Of a stretch of DNA of 64,000 nucleotides, positions 16,806 to 24,837 are shown one piece after another. Position numbers and translations under genes: made by a program. Source of the stretch: Chloroflexota bacterium (GTDB taxonomy: Bacteria; Chloroflexota; Anaerolineae; Anaerolineales; Anaerolineaceae); the NCBI GenBank assembly GCA_012522475.1, contig JAAYKH010000029.1, forward strand, positions 1 to 64,000, written 5' to 3'. The notes under the pieces were generated by a model. The model was not told the origin of the DNA, did no database searches, and saw only the letters and a program-made list of their open reading frames with translations. The stretch's first letter is position 1, and each line of letters starts with the position of its first letter.

Positions 16806-17639
16806 ATGGGTGCGTTAAATACGATTATGACCGAAATAAAAATTGATCATCAGACCTCAATTTCAGGGCTGACACGAGCCCGAGTGCGGCAGCCAAAATT
16901 GATGAAGTCGGAATTGTTTCGCCAAACCGCCACTGTTGGCGGATTAATCGATAAAATCCAGGTGAGCAACTCGCCAACCGTATTGCTGGGCGAATGTGCG
17001 GATGGCCTACCTTTTATTATTGAATTGGGAAACCCGCAGATGGGCGCAATGTTAATCGGCTGCGACCATGGTGCCGGTAAAACACACCATTTGCAGGTTT
17101 TAGCCGAATCGGCAGTCAGGATGAATGCTCCCAGTGCATTGCAGCTGGGTGTGATTACCTTCAAACCTGGCGAGTGGCAATCCTGGGTAGAGCGACCTGA
17201 AAACAAGCAACATTTGCAAGGGATCTTTGCCTGGTACGACCCGTGGGCGGAAAGTTTGATCAAAAATTTGATTGCCTTGGCTGAAGCTCGGTATGACGGC
17301 AGGCAGTCCGGCGCCCAGGTTTTGCTTTTACTGGATGATAAGAGCTTTATTGAAGAACTGAGTTATGAAGCCCAAATGAACTTGCACTGGCTGCTGGAGT
17401 ATGGTGCCCGGGTGGGTATTTCTCTTGTGGCGACAATCAATGCGCACCAGGCAGCCCAATTTCGGTTCTGGATGCAACCCTTCCGAACGCGGATCATCGG
17501 CCGGGTTTTGGATCAATCTGCAGCTAAAATACTCACACAACGGGGCGACTCTGCAGCCGATGGTTTGGATCCATCCATATTTAGGGTCTGGACAGGCGCT
17601 GGCTGGCGTACCTATCGATTACCGCTTTTAGGTGATTAA
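16806..17639 (+). CDS. Small FtsK/HerA-like P-loop ATPase, probably SOS-regulated
   Basis: A 277-residue protein. A Walker A motif G-C-D-H-G-A-G-K-T lies at 85-93 and a Walker B-like L-L-L-L-D-D at 173-178, with Asp where FtsK has Glu. The layout after the P-loop (L-L-E-Y-G-A-R-V-G-I-S-L-V-A-T, then F-R-T-R-I-I-G-R-V-L-D) follows the motor domain of FtsK/SpoIIIE, but the membrane helices and gamma domain are absent. It probably acts on DNA in the cytoplasm. ATG at 16806 follows GGAG; the TTG at 16794 is less likely. The promoter carries LexA-type boxes. Coding-like sequence continues in frame past the stop to 17900 (see findings). Confidence 0.65.
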   Translation: MGALNTIMTEIKIDHQTSISGLTRARVRQPKLMKSELFRQTATVGGLIDKIQVSNSPTVLLGECADGLPFIIELGNPQMGAMLIGCDHGAGKTHHLQVLAESAVRMNAPSALQLGVITFKPGEWQSWVERPENKQHLQGIFAWYDPWAESLIKNLIALAEARYDGRQSGAQVLLLLDDKSFIEELSYEAQMNLHWLLEYGARVGISLVATINAHQAAQFRFWMQPFRTRIIGRVLDQSAAKILTQRGDSAADGLDPSIFRVWTGAGWRTYRLPLLGD

Positions 17640-17900
17640 TCTCAAGGGGAAGAGGAAAAAGAAAGTGGAATGTTCTGATTCGATGAGGACTTAAGCTCAA
17701 CCTTGGCGGCAGAGCCCTCAGAGCAGTGGCCTAATGATCAACACAGATATCACCAAGAGCCAAATTTGTATCTTGTGCACCCCGGTATAAGGTACCCAGG
17801 TGGGTTCGCTTGCGGTTTGATACACCATCAATCGGCGTATCATTTGTGGGTTGGCTTGGCTGAGGAAAATGAATTAGCGCGTCAACATGGGCTTGAGTAA

Positions 17901-18554
17901 TCAGGTTGAGGATTTTGACGGAAAGTCAAAGCTCAGCTCTCGGTAGCAATAAACATTATGGATCATGGTATCCCCAAGCTGAGTCTCCCTGACGGTGGTT
18001 GGCGAATAAATATGGATATGCCCGTGTAAATGAAACCGGGGTTGAAAGACTTTAATCAGCCAAAGAAAAGCTTTCACACCATGATGAGCGCGATCTGTTT
18101 GGTCGTGGATGCCCCAGGGTGAGGCGTGGGTTACAAAGATATCCAGAAAGCGGCCGAAGCGGATCTTGTTCAAAAGGAAGCTGGGGACTAATTTTATAAC
18201 CTGTAACCACATTTCTTGTTGTGAGTATTGATAATCACCCTGGTTATATCGTATGCAGCCCTGGATGCCTGAAAGAATCAGGCCAGAATCTTTATCCCGG
18301 ATTACTTTTCCGTGCAGGTTGATGCCACCCCAGGGTGCGGTACGAACACCACCGCCGCAGCCATACTCCATTTCTTTGGCGTGGTTACCTCGTACATAGT
18401 AGAGGGGGATATCTAAAGTACTGATGATATATTCCAGGTAGAAATATGAAAGATCCCCACAACTGATGGCAACATCAATATCATGAAATCGCTTTTTTAT
18501 ATTTGCACTGTAGATCAGGGGACTTTCAGCATCGCTGACTGCCAATAAGTTCAT
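17901..18554 (-). CDS. Metallophosphoesterase
   Basis: A 217-residue calcineurin-like phosphoesterase. Motifs in order: S-D-A-E at 7-10 (the usual D-x-H with the His replaced), C-G-D-L at 32-35, R-G-N-H at 55-58, T-H-A-S-P-W-G-I-H-D near 140-149 and H-L-H-G-H-I-H near 175-181. The family cleaves phosphodiesters or phosphomonoesters with two metal ions; substrate is unknown. It follows acpS by 41 bp on the same strand, with a TAAAAT six bases before its ATG, so it may also have its own leaderless start. Its stop codon abuts the end of the opposing open stretch from the ATPase gene. Confidence 0.8.
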   Translation of the reverse strand: MNLLAVSDAESPLIYSANIKKRFHDIDVAISCGDLSYFYLEYIISTLDIPLYYVRGNHAKEMEYGCGGGVRTAPWGGINLHGKVIRDKDSGLILSGIQGCIRYNQGDYQYSQQEMWLQVIKLVPSFLLNKIRFGRFLDIFVTHASPWGIHDQTDRAHHGVKAFLWLIKVFQPRFHLHGHIHIYSPTTVRETQLGDTMIHNVYCYRELSFDFPSKSST

Positions 18555-18560
18555 GAATAT

Positions 18561-18566
18561 ATTTTA
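18561..18566 (-). promoter_or_regulatory. Possible -10 box of the metallophosphoesterase gene, leaderless
   Basis: TAAAAT on the minus strand, exactly six bases before the ATG at 18554. The -35 match is poor, so this is a weak call, made because the same spacing recurs at trmD, the DNA methyltransferase and the M23 peptidase. Confidence 0.35.
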
Positions 18567-18595
18567 TGACAAAAACATTAATTTTGGTAGCCTGG

Positions 18596-18985
18596 TTATG
18601 GCTTGGTGATGTTTGGTTCCCCGCCAGCGGCTACGGCCAGGGCGACGGCTTTATCTCGATCGTGGCTGATACTGACCGACCAGGTATGAATACCCAATTG
18701 ATCAGCGGTTATTTTTGCTTGACCGTGTAAGTGGACTACGGGTTGCCCTGTGGGCAGATGAAGAATTTCAATATCCTGCCAGTGGACACGACCGATGCCC
18801 GTTCCCAGAGCTTTCGATACGGCTTCTTTTGCTGCAAAAAGGCCCGTTAAGGATTCCGTGCGGTCATTAGCCTGGGCAATTTCATTGGCTGTGTAGACGC
18901 GGTTGATGAAGCGTTTACGGATGGCAGGGTTGACCTCATCCAAACGTGAAATTTCCACGGTATCTATGCCGCTGTACAGGAACAT
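18596..18985 (-). CDS. acpS: Holo-[acyl-carrier-protein] synthase
   Basis: A 129-residue phosphopantetheinyl transferase that activates acyl carrier protein for fatty acid synthesis. G-I-D-T-V-E (Asp8) and F-A-A-K-E-A-V-S-K-A-L (Glu54) supply the Mg-binding residues and coenzyme A contacts. Length is typical. The ATG at 18985 follows GGAGGT. It lies 11 bp downstream of the second M16 peptidase gene, so the three genes probably form one transcript. Confidence 0.95.
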   Translation of the reverse strand: MFLYSGIDTVEISRLDEVNPAIRKRFINRVYTANEIAQANDRTESLTGLFAAKEAVSKALGTGIGRVHWQDIEILHLPTGQPVVHLHGQAKITADQLGIHTWSVSISHDRDKAVALAVAAGGEPNITKP

Positions 18986-18996
18986 AAGACCACCTC

Positions 18997-20283
18997 CTAA
19001 GGCCCGGCGACGGCGACGGCCAAATGGTTTGGATCGAGATATTTGCGGCTGGCCTCAAAAATATCTCTGCGAGTGACGGCTTGGACATGCTTTTGATATT
19101 GAAGAAAATAATCAAGTCCAAGGTTGAAGTATTCAATATTTACCAGTGAACCAGCGACACCGCTGTTCGATTCCAGGAGCAATGGCATGCGTCCAAGGAA
19201 GTACGACTTGCTATCCGAAAGCTCTTCCTCGGTTACCGGTTCTGAGACGTAATTACGGACTTCTTCGGTGATTAACGCGATGGTCTGATCAATGTTAATG
19301 GGGTTTACGCCAGCGATCATTTCCCATGCGCCGGGGCCATGCCCGATACTCAGGGATGAATAGGCGTAATAAGCCAGTCCGGCTTCTTCGCGCACGCGTT
19401 GCCCCAGGCGCCCCATCATCCCAAACTCGCCGAGGATGTTGTTTCCCAGACGCAAGGCATGGAAATCTGGCGAATGCCTGTCCGGTGCATGGCTGCCCAT
19501 GACAATATCCGCCTGGGTTTTCCCGGGGATGATGAGCCTTTTTTCAGCCTGATTTTCCAGGGGTTGAATCGTTTCAATTACCGGTAATGGTTGCTGGTTG
19601 GGATTTTCCCAATCTCCAAAGTGCTGTTCGACGGCGTTTATAGCTCTTTTCGGTTCAACCGAGCCGACAATAACAAAAACCATGTTTTTGGGGCTGTAAA
19701 CACGGTGATAGAAATTCACCAGGTCATCTCGCTGGATTGTCTGTACGGTTTCCGTATAGCCGCCGTCAGGGTGTTGATAGGGGTGGTTTCTGTAGAGGAT
19801 CTGATCAAAGAGCAAGCTGGCCATTGCCGCAGTATCCTGGGCGCGAATGGCCAAAGCAGTGAGCATTTGTTTTTTCTGGCGATTGAACTCTTTTTCAGGA
19901 AAGCTGGGCGAGCGAAGGCAATCTGCGATCAAACTTAATATCAAATCAAGATCCTCACTCAGACAATGTGCGCTGAACGAGGTTCTTAAAGTGCTGGACG
20001 TAAAATTCAAGCTGGCGCCAATCGATTCAATCTGGTTGTGCAGGCTTTGAAAATTGTGATTGGCTGTACCGGTCATCAGCCCAAAAGCTGTCAGGTAGCT
20101 TAACCCCAGCTTGTCTTCAGGGTCTGACAGGCTGCCACCGTGGATATAACCTTTGATGGAAAGGGTCGGGCTGCTAAAATTAGAGCGTGAAAGGATGATT
20201 ACCCCATTGGGTAATTGTTTCCGGGTAATATTTTCCGGGTTGGGCAGGGAATGTTGGTATGCGTCGTTTGTGAGATTGTTCAT
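18997..20283 (-). CDS. M16 family peptidase-like protein, zinc motif lost
   Basis: A 428-residue protein of the pitrilysin/processing-peptidase fold. At the place of the zinc motif H-x-x-E-H it reads L-G-L-S-Y-L-T-A-F-G-L, so it cannot bind zinc there. The C-terminal half keeps R-V-R-E-E-A-G-L-A-Y-Y, the conserved R-Y substrate-binding pair region. It starts nine bases after the end of the active paralogue, and such active/inactive pairs form heterodimers in which the inactive partner helps bind the peptide. Cytoplasmic; no signal peptide. Confidence 0.85.
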   Translation of the reverse strand: MNNLTNDAYQHSLPNPENITRKQLPNGVIILSRSNFSSPTLSIKGYIHGGSLSDPEDKLGLSYLTAFGLMTGTANHNFQSLHNQIESIGASLNFTSSTLRTSFSAHCLSEDLDLILSLIADCLRSPSFPEKEFNRQKKQMLTALAIRAQDTAAMASLLFDQILYRNHPYQHPDGGYTETVQTIQRDDLVNFYHRVYSPKNMVFVIVGSVEPKRAINAVEQHFGDWENPNQQPLPVIETIQPLENQAEKRLIIPGKTQADIVMGSHAPDRHSPDFHALRLGNNILGEFGMMGRLGQRVREEAGLAYYAYSSLSIGHGPGAWEMIAGVNPINIDQTIALITEEVRNYVSEPVTEEELSDSKSYFLGRMPLLLESNSGVAGSLVNIEYFNLGLDYFLQYQKHVQAVTRRDIFEASRKYLDPNHLAVAVAGP

Positions 20284-20292
20284 GCGTTGTAA

Positions 20293-21573
20293 TTACCCCT
20301 GTTCTGGAACAAAGAATCCGACCACACGGTTATTAGGGTGCAAGTAAGTTTGGGCGATTTGGAGGACTTTTTCCGGCGTAATCTCGGCAAGATGGGCAAC
20401 ATAGTTTTCAAACCAATCATAATCAGCAAACATCGCCGTGTAGCCTAACCAAAAAGCCTGGTTGGAGATGTTTTCGCTGCTGAAAACAAAGAGGGCTTTG
20501 GCTTGTTTAGTCGCCCGGTCGATTTCAGCTTTAGTGATCGGGGAATCAAGAACTCGTTTAATTTCATGGTCAACAGCGGCCAGGATTTCCTCTGGTGTGC
20601 GGTCTGGGTGTACCGTCAGGTTGATGGTATAGAGGTAGGGGTCGCGGGTTGCCTGCAATGAGCCCCGGCAGGAAACAGAAAATTCACCTTCGACAAGGGC
20701 TCGGTAAAGCCGGCTGGTTTTATTGCTGGTTCCACCGGAACCAAACATATTCAGGCTGCTTGGCCCGGTGAGCAGGCTGTCGAGCACTGTCAGGGCAAAG
20801 AAATCTGTATTGTTGGCACTGGGCGCTCGGTAGGCAATTTGTAAATAACTGGTTTCGCCTGGCCCGGTGACAAATACCCGCTTTTCTTGCTGAATGGGTG
20901 GTTCTGTTGTGATGGTTGGTTTAACGGGTTTGCTGGAAGGGAGTTCGCCAAAAATCTCTTCAATGCTTTGCATGATCTCCCGGGTCTTAAAATCGCCGGC
21001 AATGGCTAAAACAGCGTTGGCAGGTTGATAGTACTGACGGTAATGCTGATAAAGATCGTTGCGGGTGATTGTTTGCAGGTCTTCTTTTAAGCCAATCACC
21101 TCGTATTTGTAGGGATGGTGTGAAAATGCTGCGTCTTGAACTGCCTCTGCCAGCAAAAACTGGGGTTGGTTTTCGCTGCCCTCTCTTTCCGAGATAACCA
21201 CTGTGCGTTCCCGTTCGACTTCCTCGGGCAAGAATTGGCTGTTCAACATCCGATCTGCTTCCAACGTGAGACTGAGATTATAAAGGTGGGCCGGCATCGT
21301 CTCAAAATAAGTGGTCCAGTCCATATGGGTGAGTGCATTCCAGGCGCCGCCGACCCGGGAAATTTCGCGATCAAGAATTCCGGCTGGAAAGGCTTGTGTT
21401 CCCTTGAACTGCATGTGTTCTACCCAATGTGAAATACCGGTTGTGCCCCGGGTCTCGTTGCGCGAACCAACGCGATACCAGATCCAGGTACTGATGATGG
21501 GTGCGGTATGGATCTCTTTCAGGTGAATTGAAAGCCCGTTCGGTAAGGAAGTGAATTGTGCAGTATTTGTCAT
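20293..21573 (-). CDS. M16 family zinc metallopeptidase, active subunit
   Basis: A 426-residue enzyme with the inverted zinc motif H-W-V-E-H near residues 46-50 and the downstream glutamate region V-I-S-E-R-E. The order G-T-x-G-I-S-H-W-V-E-H-M-x-F-K-G-T-Q is classical for the family, which degrades or processes peptides in a closed chamber. It heads an operon with the inactive partner and acpS. The ATG at 21573 is preceded by a GAGAG stretch. No signal peptide. Confidence 0.9.
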   Translation of the reverse strand: MTNTAQFTSLPNGLSIHLKEIHTAPIISTWIWYRVGSRNETRGTTGISHWVEHMQFKGTQAFPAGILDREISRVGGAWNALTHMDWTTYFETMPAHLYNLSLTLEADRMLNSQFLPEEVERERTVVISEREGSENQPQFLLAEAVQDAAFSHHPYKYEVIGLKEDLQTITRNDLYQHYRQYYQPANAVLAIAGDFKTREIMQSIEEIFGELPSSKPVKPTITTEPPIQQEKRVFVTGPGETSYLQIAYRAPSANNTDFFALTVLDSLLTGPSSLNMFGSGGTSNKTSRLYRALVEGEFSVSCRGSLQATRDPYLYTINLTVHPDRTPEEILAAVDHEIKRVLDSPITKAEIDRATKQAKALFVFSSENISNQAFWLGYTAMFADYDWFENYVAHLAEITPEKVLQIAQTYLHPNNRVVGFFVPEQG

Positions 21574-21613
21574 AGCATACTCTCAACTGGTGTGCATTGT
21601 CCTTTGTGAAATT

Positions 21614-21643
21614 TTGAGATGTCCCTGCTCAATCCAGTATAAT
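21614..21643 (+). promoter_or_regulatory. Promoter of the FAD-dependent oxidoreductase gene
   Basis: TTGAGA (21614-21619), 18-bp spacer, TATAAT (21638-21643), about 80 nt ahead of the GTG start of the oxidoreductase. Confidence 0.45.
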
Positions 21644-21729
21644 ACAACCTGGTTTGTCTGCACTCATTATATGCGAAGATGTGGATTAGGAATTTGCAGA
21701 CCACCGCGATATTTTTGGAGAGGTGACTT

Positions 21730-23079
21730 GTGACAGTTGACCCTGAAAAACATTATCTTGTGGGGGTGATTGGTGCTGGGCCGGCGGGTTTGTATGCAGC
21801 GCAGCACCTTGCCCGAAAGGGTGTGCAGGTGGTCCTGTTCAACCGCGATATCAAACCCGGTGGTTTGGCTGAATACGGGATTTTTCCGGATAAGATTAAA
21901 ATGCGCGACGGGCTGAAGGCGCAATTTAAGCGCATCTTAGCGCTGCCAAACGTACATTACCAGGGAAATGTCAGCATTGGCCAATCCGGAGATCTTCAAC
22001 TGGATCAACTCAGGAAGGTAGGGTTTCAAGCCTTTATGATCACTACCGGCGCCCAGCAGAATAATTGGCTGGGTTTGCCCGGTGAAGACCTGGCAGGGGT
22101 TTACCATGCGAATGAGATTGCCTTTCATTACAACCATATGCCTGAATATGCCGACCTGGCGCTTGAGTTTGGTCAGCAGGTGGTGGTGATTGGCGCTGGC
22201 AATGTGATGCTGGACATTGTCAACTACCTGAAATGCGAACAGCACGCTTGTGTTGTAACGGCTTATGCCCGGCGCGGGCCAGGCGAGGTTAAGTTTGACC
22301 CGCAAACCCTGGAATCCGTGGCAAACTGCCTGGATGTAAAAGCAGTTGAAGAGGCTGTGAAAGCCGCACAACCACTTGTGGCCGGTGTGGGTGGCGATCC
22401 CCGGGCAATTTGTGCGTTAATAAAACAAGCCCAGCACAGGGCGGGGGGTTGTGATTCCGGGTTGCGGTTTCGGTTAGCCTTTTTACGTTCTCCAAAGCGA
22501 TTAATTGGGGATTCGAAGGGGCGGGCGAAAGCCATCACTTTTGAGGTGAATGAATTGGTGCGCGAGGGCGAGTTGATCCGCGCCCGCGGTACGGGAGCGC
22601 TGGAGACAGTACCTGCTGATACGGTGATCTTTTCTATTGGCTCGCAGGTCGATCCAGGTTTTGGCTTGCCTGTTTCAGCCGGGAATTATGTGACCACACC
22701 TTATCCTCGCTTTCCAGTGCACGGCATTTCTTACGAGGTGTACAACCCAGACCTGTGTTCCCATTGTGAGGATCTTTTTGTCAGTGGTTGGGCACGACTG
22801 GCCAGTGAGGGCATTGTTGGATTGGCTCGCAAAGATGCCGAGCGGGGCGCCCAGGCTTTGTTACATTACCTGGAAACATTAGTACCAACGGCAACCGGCA
22901 CAGTTGATCAGGCATTGTTGCGTTTGCCAAAGACGGATAAGCGGGTGGTAGCTCTATCTGACCTTGAGACTTTGTGGGCGGTTGAGGAAAAGAAAGCCGA
23001 AGAACTCGGCCTGTGGGCATTTAAGTTTAAAACAAATCAGGAGATGCTGGCGGTTATCGAAAAAGCGTCGAAAGCTTAA
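21730..23079 (+). CDS. FAD-dependent NAD(P) oxidoreductase, adrenodoxin-reductase type
   Basis: A 449-residue flavoprotein. The FAD site G-A-G-P-A-G lies at about 16-21, the NAD(P) site G-A-G-N-V-M-L-D near 157-164, and the C-terminal G-W-A-R-L-A-S-E-G-I-V-G matches the ferredoxin-NADP reductases of the adrenodoxin-reductase branch, where this segment closes the FAD site. It likely moves electrons between NAD(P)H and an iron-sulfur protein. No ferredoxin gene is next to it. GTG at 21730 with GGAGAGG upstream. Its end overlaps the opposing membrane protein gene by 26 bp. Confidence 0.8.
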   Translation: MTVDPEKHYLVGVIGAGPAGLYAAQHLARKGVQVVLFNRDIKPGGLAEYGIFPDKIKMRDGLKAQFKRILALPNVHYQGNVSIGQSGDLQLDQLRKVGFQAFMITTGAQQNNWLGLPGEDLAGVYHANEIAFHYNHMPEYADLALEFGQQVVVIGAGNVMLDIVNYLKCEQHACVVTAYARRGPGEVKFDPQTLESVANCLDVKAVEEAVKAAQPLVAGVGGDPRAICALIKQAQHRAGGCDSGLRFRLAFLRSPKRLIGDSKGRAKAITFEVNELVREGELIRARGTGALETVPADTVIFSIGSQVDPGFGLPVSAGNYVTTPYPRFPVHGISYEVYNPDLCSHCEDLFVSGWARLASEGIVGLARKDAERGAQALLHYLETLVPTATGTVDQALLRLPKTDKRVVALSDLETLWAVEEKKAEELGLWAFKFKTNQEMLAVIEKASKA

Positions 23080-23671
23080 TTTTGAACTGGTCTGATTGGG
23101 TTTGATCTTGGGGTGGCGTTTCGTTTGGAGGGGGCGGGGTGGGGTTAACTGTTTTTTTATAATCGCGCGGGTAGCGGCGATACCTGATGAGGAGTAAAAA
23201 GCCTATGGCAATGGTCATGATCCCTAAGTTCATCCCACGGGCTTGCAGGGGGCCAAAGAGGACATTGGGTAAAGGATGGCTTCCTAAGCCAAAAATATCC
23301 GCCATGCCCGCAAAAACACAAATAACATAACCGGTGCTGATCAGGCGAGAACCAATCTCTGCGGCGATGGTCTTCTGACCTTCAGGCCAAAGGGCGTTCA
23401 GGACCAGATAATTTCCCAGGCTGATGACAGCCAGACCCAGCAGAAAAACGGAAATTTGAACAAATCCCACCACAGGGCTGCGGTCTAACCCAAACATGCT
23501 TGGACGAGCGCCAAGCAAAAAGATCAGGTAACCAATAAACGCCATAACCAAACCGACCCGGATACGGTTTTTACGATAGGCAAGCGCGATATCCGAAGTA
23601 TTGTTTTCCACCTGATTAAGGGGTTGGTTTTCTTCAGATTCTATTAATGGTTCGATTTCCGGCTGTTTCAT
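23054..23671 (-). CDS. Four-helix membrane protein of unknown function
   Basis: About 205 residues. A charged N-terminal tail of some 40 residues is followed by four membrane helices (about 47-65, 75-97, 110-130 and 145-165) and a Pro/Gln-rich tail. I recognise no family. The ATG at 23671 overlaps the dipeptidase stop (ATGA), so it is translated with it; longer starts upstream would overlap more deeply and have no ribosome-binding site. Confidence 0.65.
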   Translation of the reverse strand: MKQPEIEPLIESEENQPLNQVENNTSDIALAYRKNRIRVGLVMAFIGYLIFLLGARPSMFGLDRSPVVGFVQISVFLLGLAVISLGNYLVLNALWPEGQKTIAAEIGSRLISTGYVICVFAGMADIFGLGSHPLPNVLFGPLQARGMNLGIMTIAIGFLLLIRYRRYPRDYKKTVNPTPPPPNETPPQDQTQSDQFKIKLSTLFR

Positions 23672-24768
23672 GAAGTAGGCAGGTTGTTTTGTAAAATCCT
23701 GAGCCAATTTCCGCTTAAGATGCGATCAACATCATCCTGATTGTAACCTTTTTCTTCTAGAAGTGGGATCAATTTCGGTAAGTCTGCGATGGTATCAATT
23801 TCATGGGGCACACTTTCTACGCCAAATCCGCCGTCAAAATCTGTGCCGATGGCGACGTGATGAGTATTGCCGGCAAGCTGGCAGACGTGATCAATTTGTG
23901 CAATATATTTGTCCAAGCCAATCGCGTCGCGACCGCCGAGATCACGCCAATTCCACGCTAAAAACGAATTGAGTGGAACGATTCCCATGACACCATTGCG
24001 CTCAATCAATTGATGAATGGTTTCATTTTTCAGATGGCGGTTGATCGGGATATGATTGATCAGGGCTTCAGCGTTCGCATGGGAAGCGATGACCTGGCCT
24101 GCATAATGATCTAAAGCCTGACGTGCAGATTGATGATCCATGTGGCTGATATCTAAAATTAAACCCAGGTCTGCCATGTGATCGAGAAGTGTATACCCCG
24201 CTTTGGTTAACGGGCCCGGTTCGCGCGTGCCCCCGCAATAGCGTGTCCCTGCCCAGGCAGGCCCGATTAATCGGACACCCCAGGTATGCCATTGTTCGAC
24301 CTCTTCCGGCGCCTGAATGCCATCAGCACCTTCCATGAGGATGATGATCCCAACGGGCGGGGGAGGTGAACTCTGCTCTTGTAGATGGTCCTGCCACTTT
24401 TCAAGATGCTCATTCAAATCGGCTTGGCTGAATAAAAGGCAGAATTTCTGCGGATGCTGGTCAATCAGCCTGAAATAAGCCTCTAGATTCTGACGATAGC
24501 AGGCATGTGCTTCCTGTGGGGTTTCATAGTTCTGAGTTTTAAATTCGCCCTGATCAAGACGGCGCGGCGTGCAATAGAGTGTACCAAACACGATCGCGAC
24601 ATTAGCTTGTTGATACTGTGGCCAACCCAGCAAGGTGTTGCCATTAAAAGCAGGGATGGGGGTGTTTTTTTCGTCCTGCCGAATTTCATAGGCCGACCGT
24701 GTGTAATCGCGGCCCAAGTTGACCATATTCCAGGCCAGGTCTTGATGTGCATCAATAATCAGGGTCAT
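23668..24768 (-). CDS. Membrane dipeptidase (peptidase M19)
   Basis: A 366-residue amidohydrolase-fold enzyme of the renal dipeptidase family, which cleaves dipeptides with L- or D-residues. Metal ligands are visible as D-A-H-Q-D near residue 6-10, M-E-G-A-D in the middle, D-I-S-H-M near 205-209 and S-H-A-N-A near 228-232. G-T-D-F-D-G-G near the C-terminus is a family hallmark. No signal peptide, so it is probably cytoplasmic. The gap to the upstream S1 gene holds a strong terminator, so a separate promoter is needed; none is obvious. Confidence 0.9.
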   Translation of the reverse strand: MTLIIDAHQDLAWNMVNLGRDYTRSAYEIRQDEKNTPIPAFNGNTLLGWPQYQQANVAIVFGTLYCTPRRLDQGEFKTQNYETPQEAHACYRQNLEAYFRLIDQHPQKFCLLFSQADLNEHLEKWQDHLQEQSSPPPPVGIIILMEGADGIQAPEEVEQWHTWGVRLIGPAWAGTRYCGGTREPGPLTKAGYTLLDHMADLGLILDISHMDHQSARQALDHYAGQVIASHANAEALINHIPINRHLKNETIHQLIERNGVMGIVPLNSFLAWNWRDLGGRDAIGLDKYIAQIDHVCQLAGNTHHVAIGTDFDGGFGVESVPHEIDTIADLPKLIPLLEEKGYNQDDVDRILSGNWLRILQNNLPTS

Positions 24769-24787
24769 GGGTTTTGTAAAAATGGTG

Positions 24788-24821
24788 GCAAAAAAGGCGC
24801 ACCAGCTTTCCGGTACGCCTT
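24788..24821 (-). terminator. Intrinsic terminator after the ribosomal protein S1 gene
   Basis: On the minus strand AAGGCGTACC (24821-24812) pairs with GGTGCGCCTT (24803-24794), one G-T pair, eight-base loop, followed by TTTTTT. A strong rho-independent terminator. Confidence 0.85.
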
Positions 24822-24837
24822 ATCGTTGATCAAAACT

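Noticed and set aside
17676-17678. TGA in frame with the ATPase gene as a selenocysteine codon
   Set aside because: A TAA lies 39 bases earlier in the same frame, so the TGA could not be reached by selenocysteine decoding.
17703-17900. 65-codon plus-strand frame treated as a separate gene
   Set aside because: It has no good start or ribosome-binding site. It fits better as an in-frame tail of the ATPase gene.
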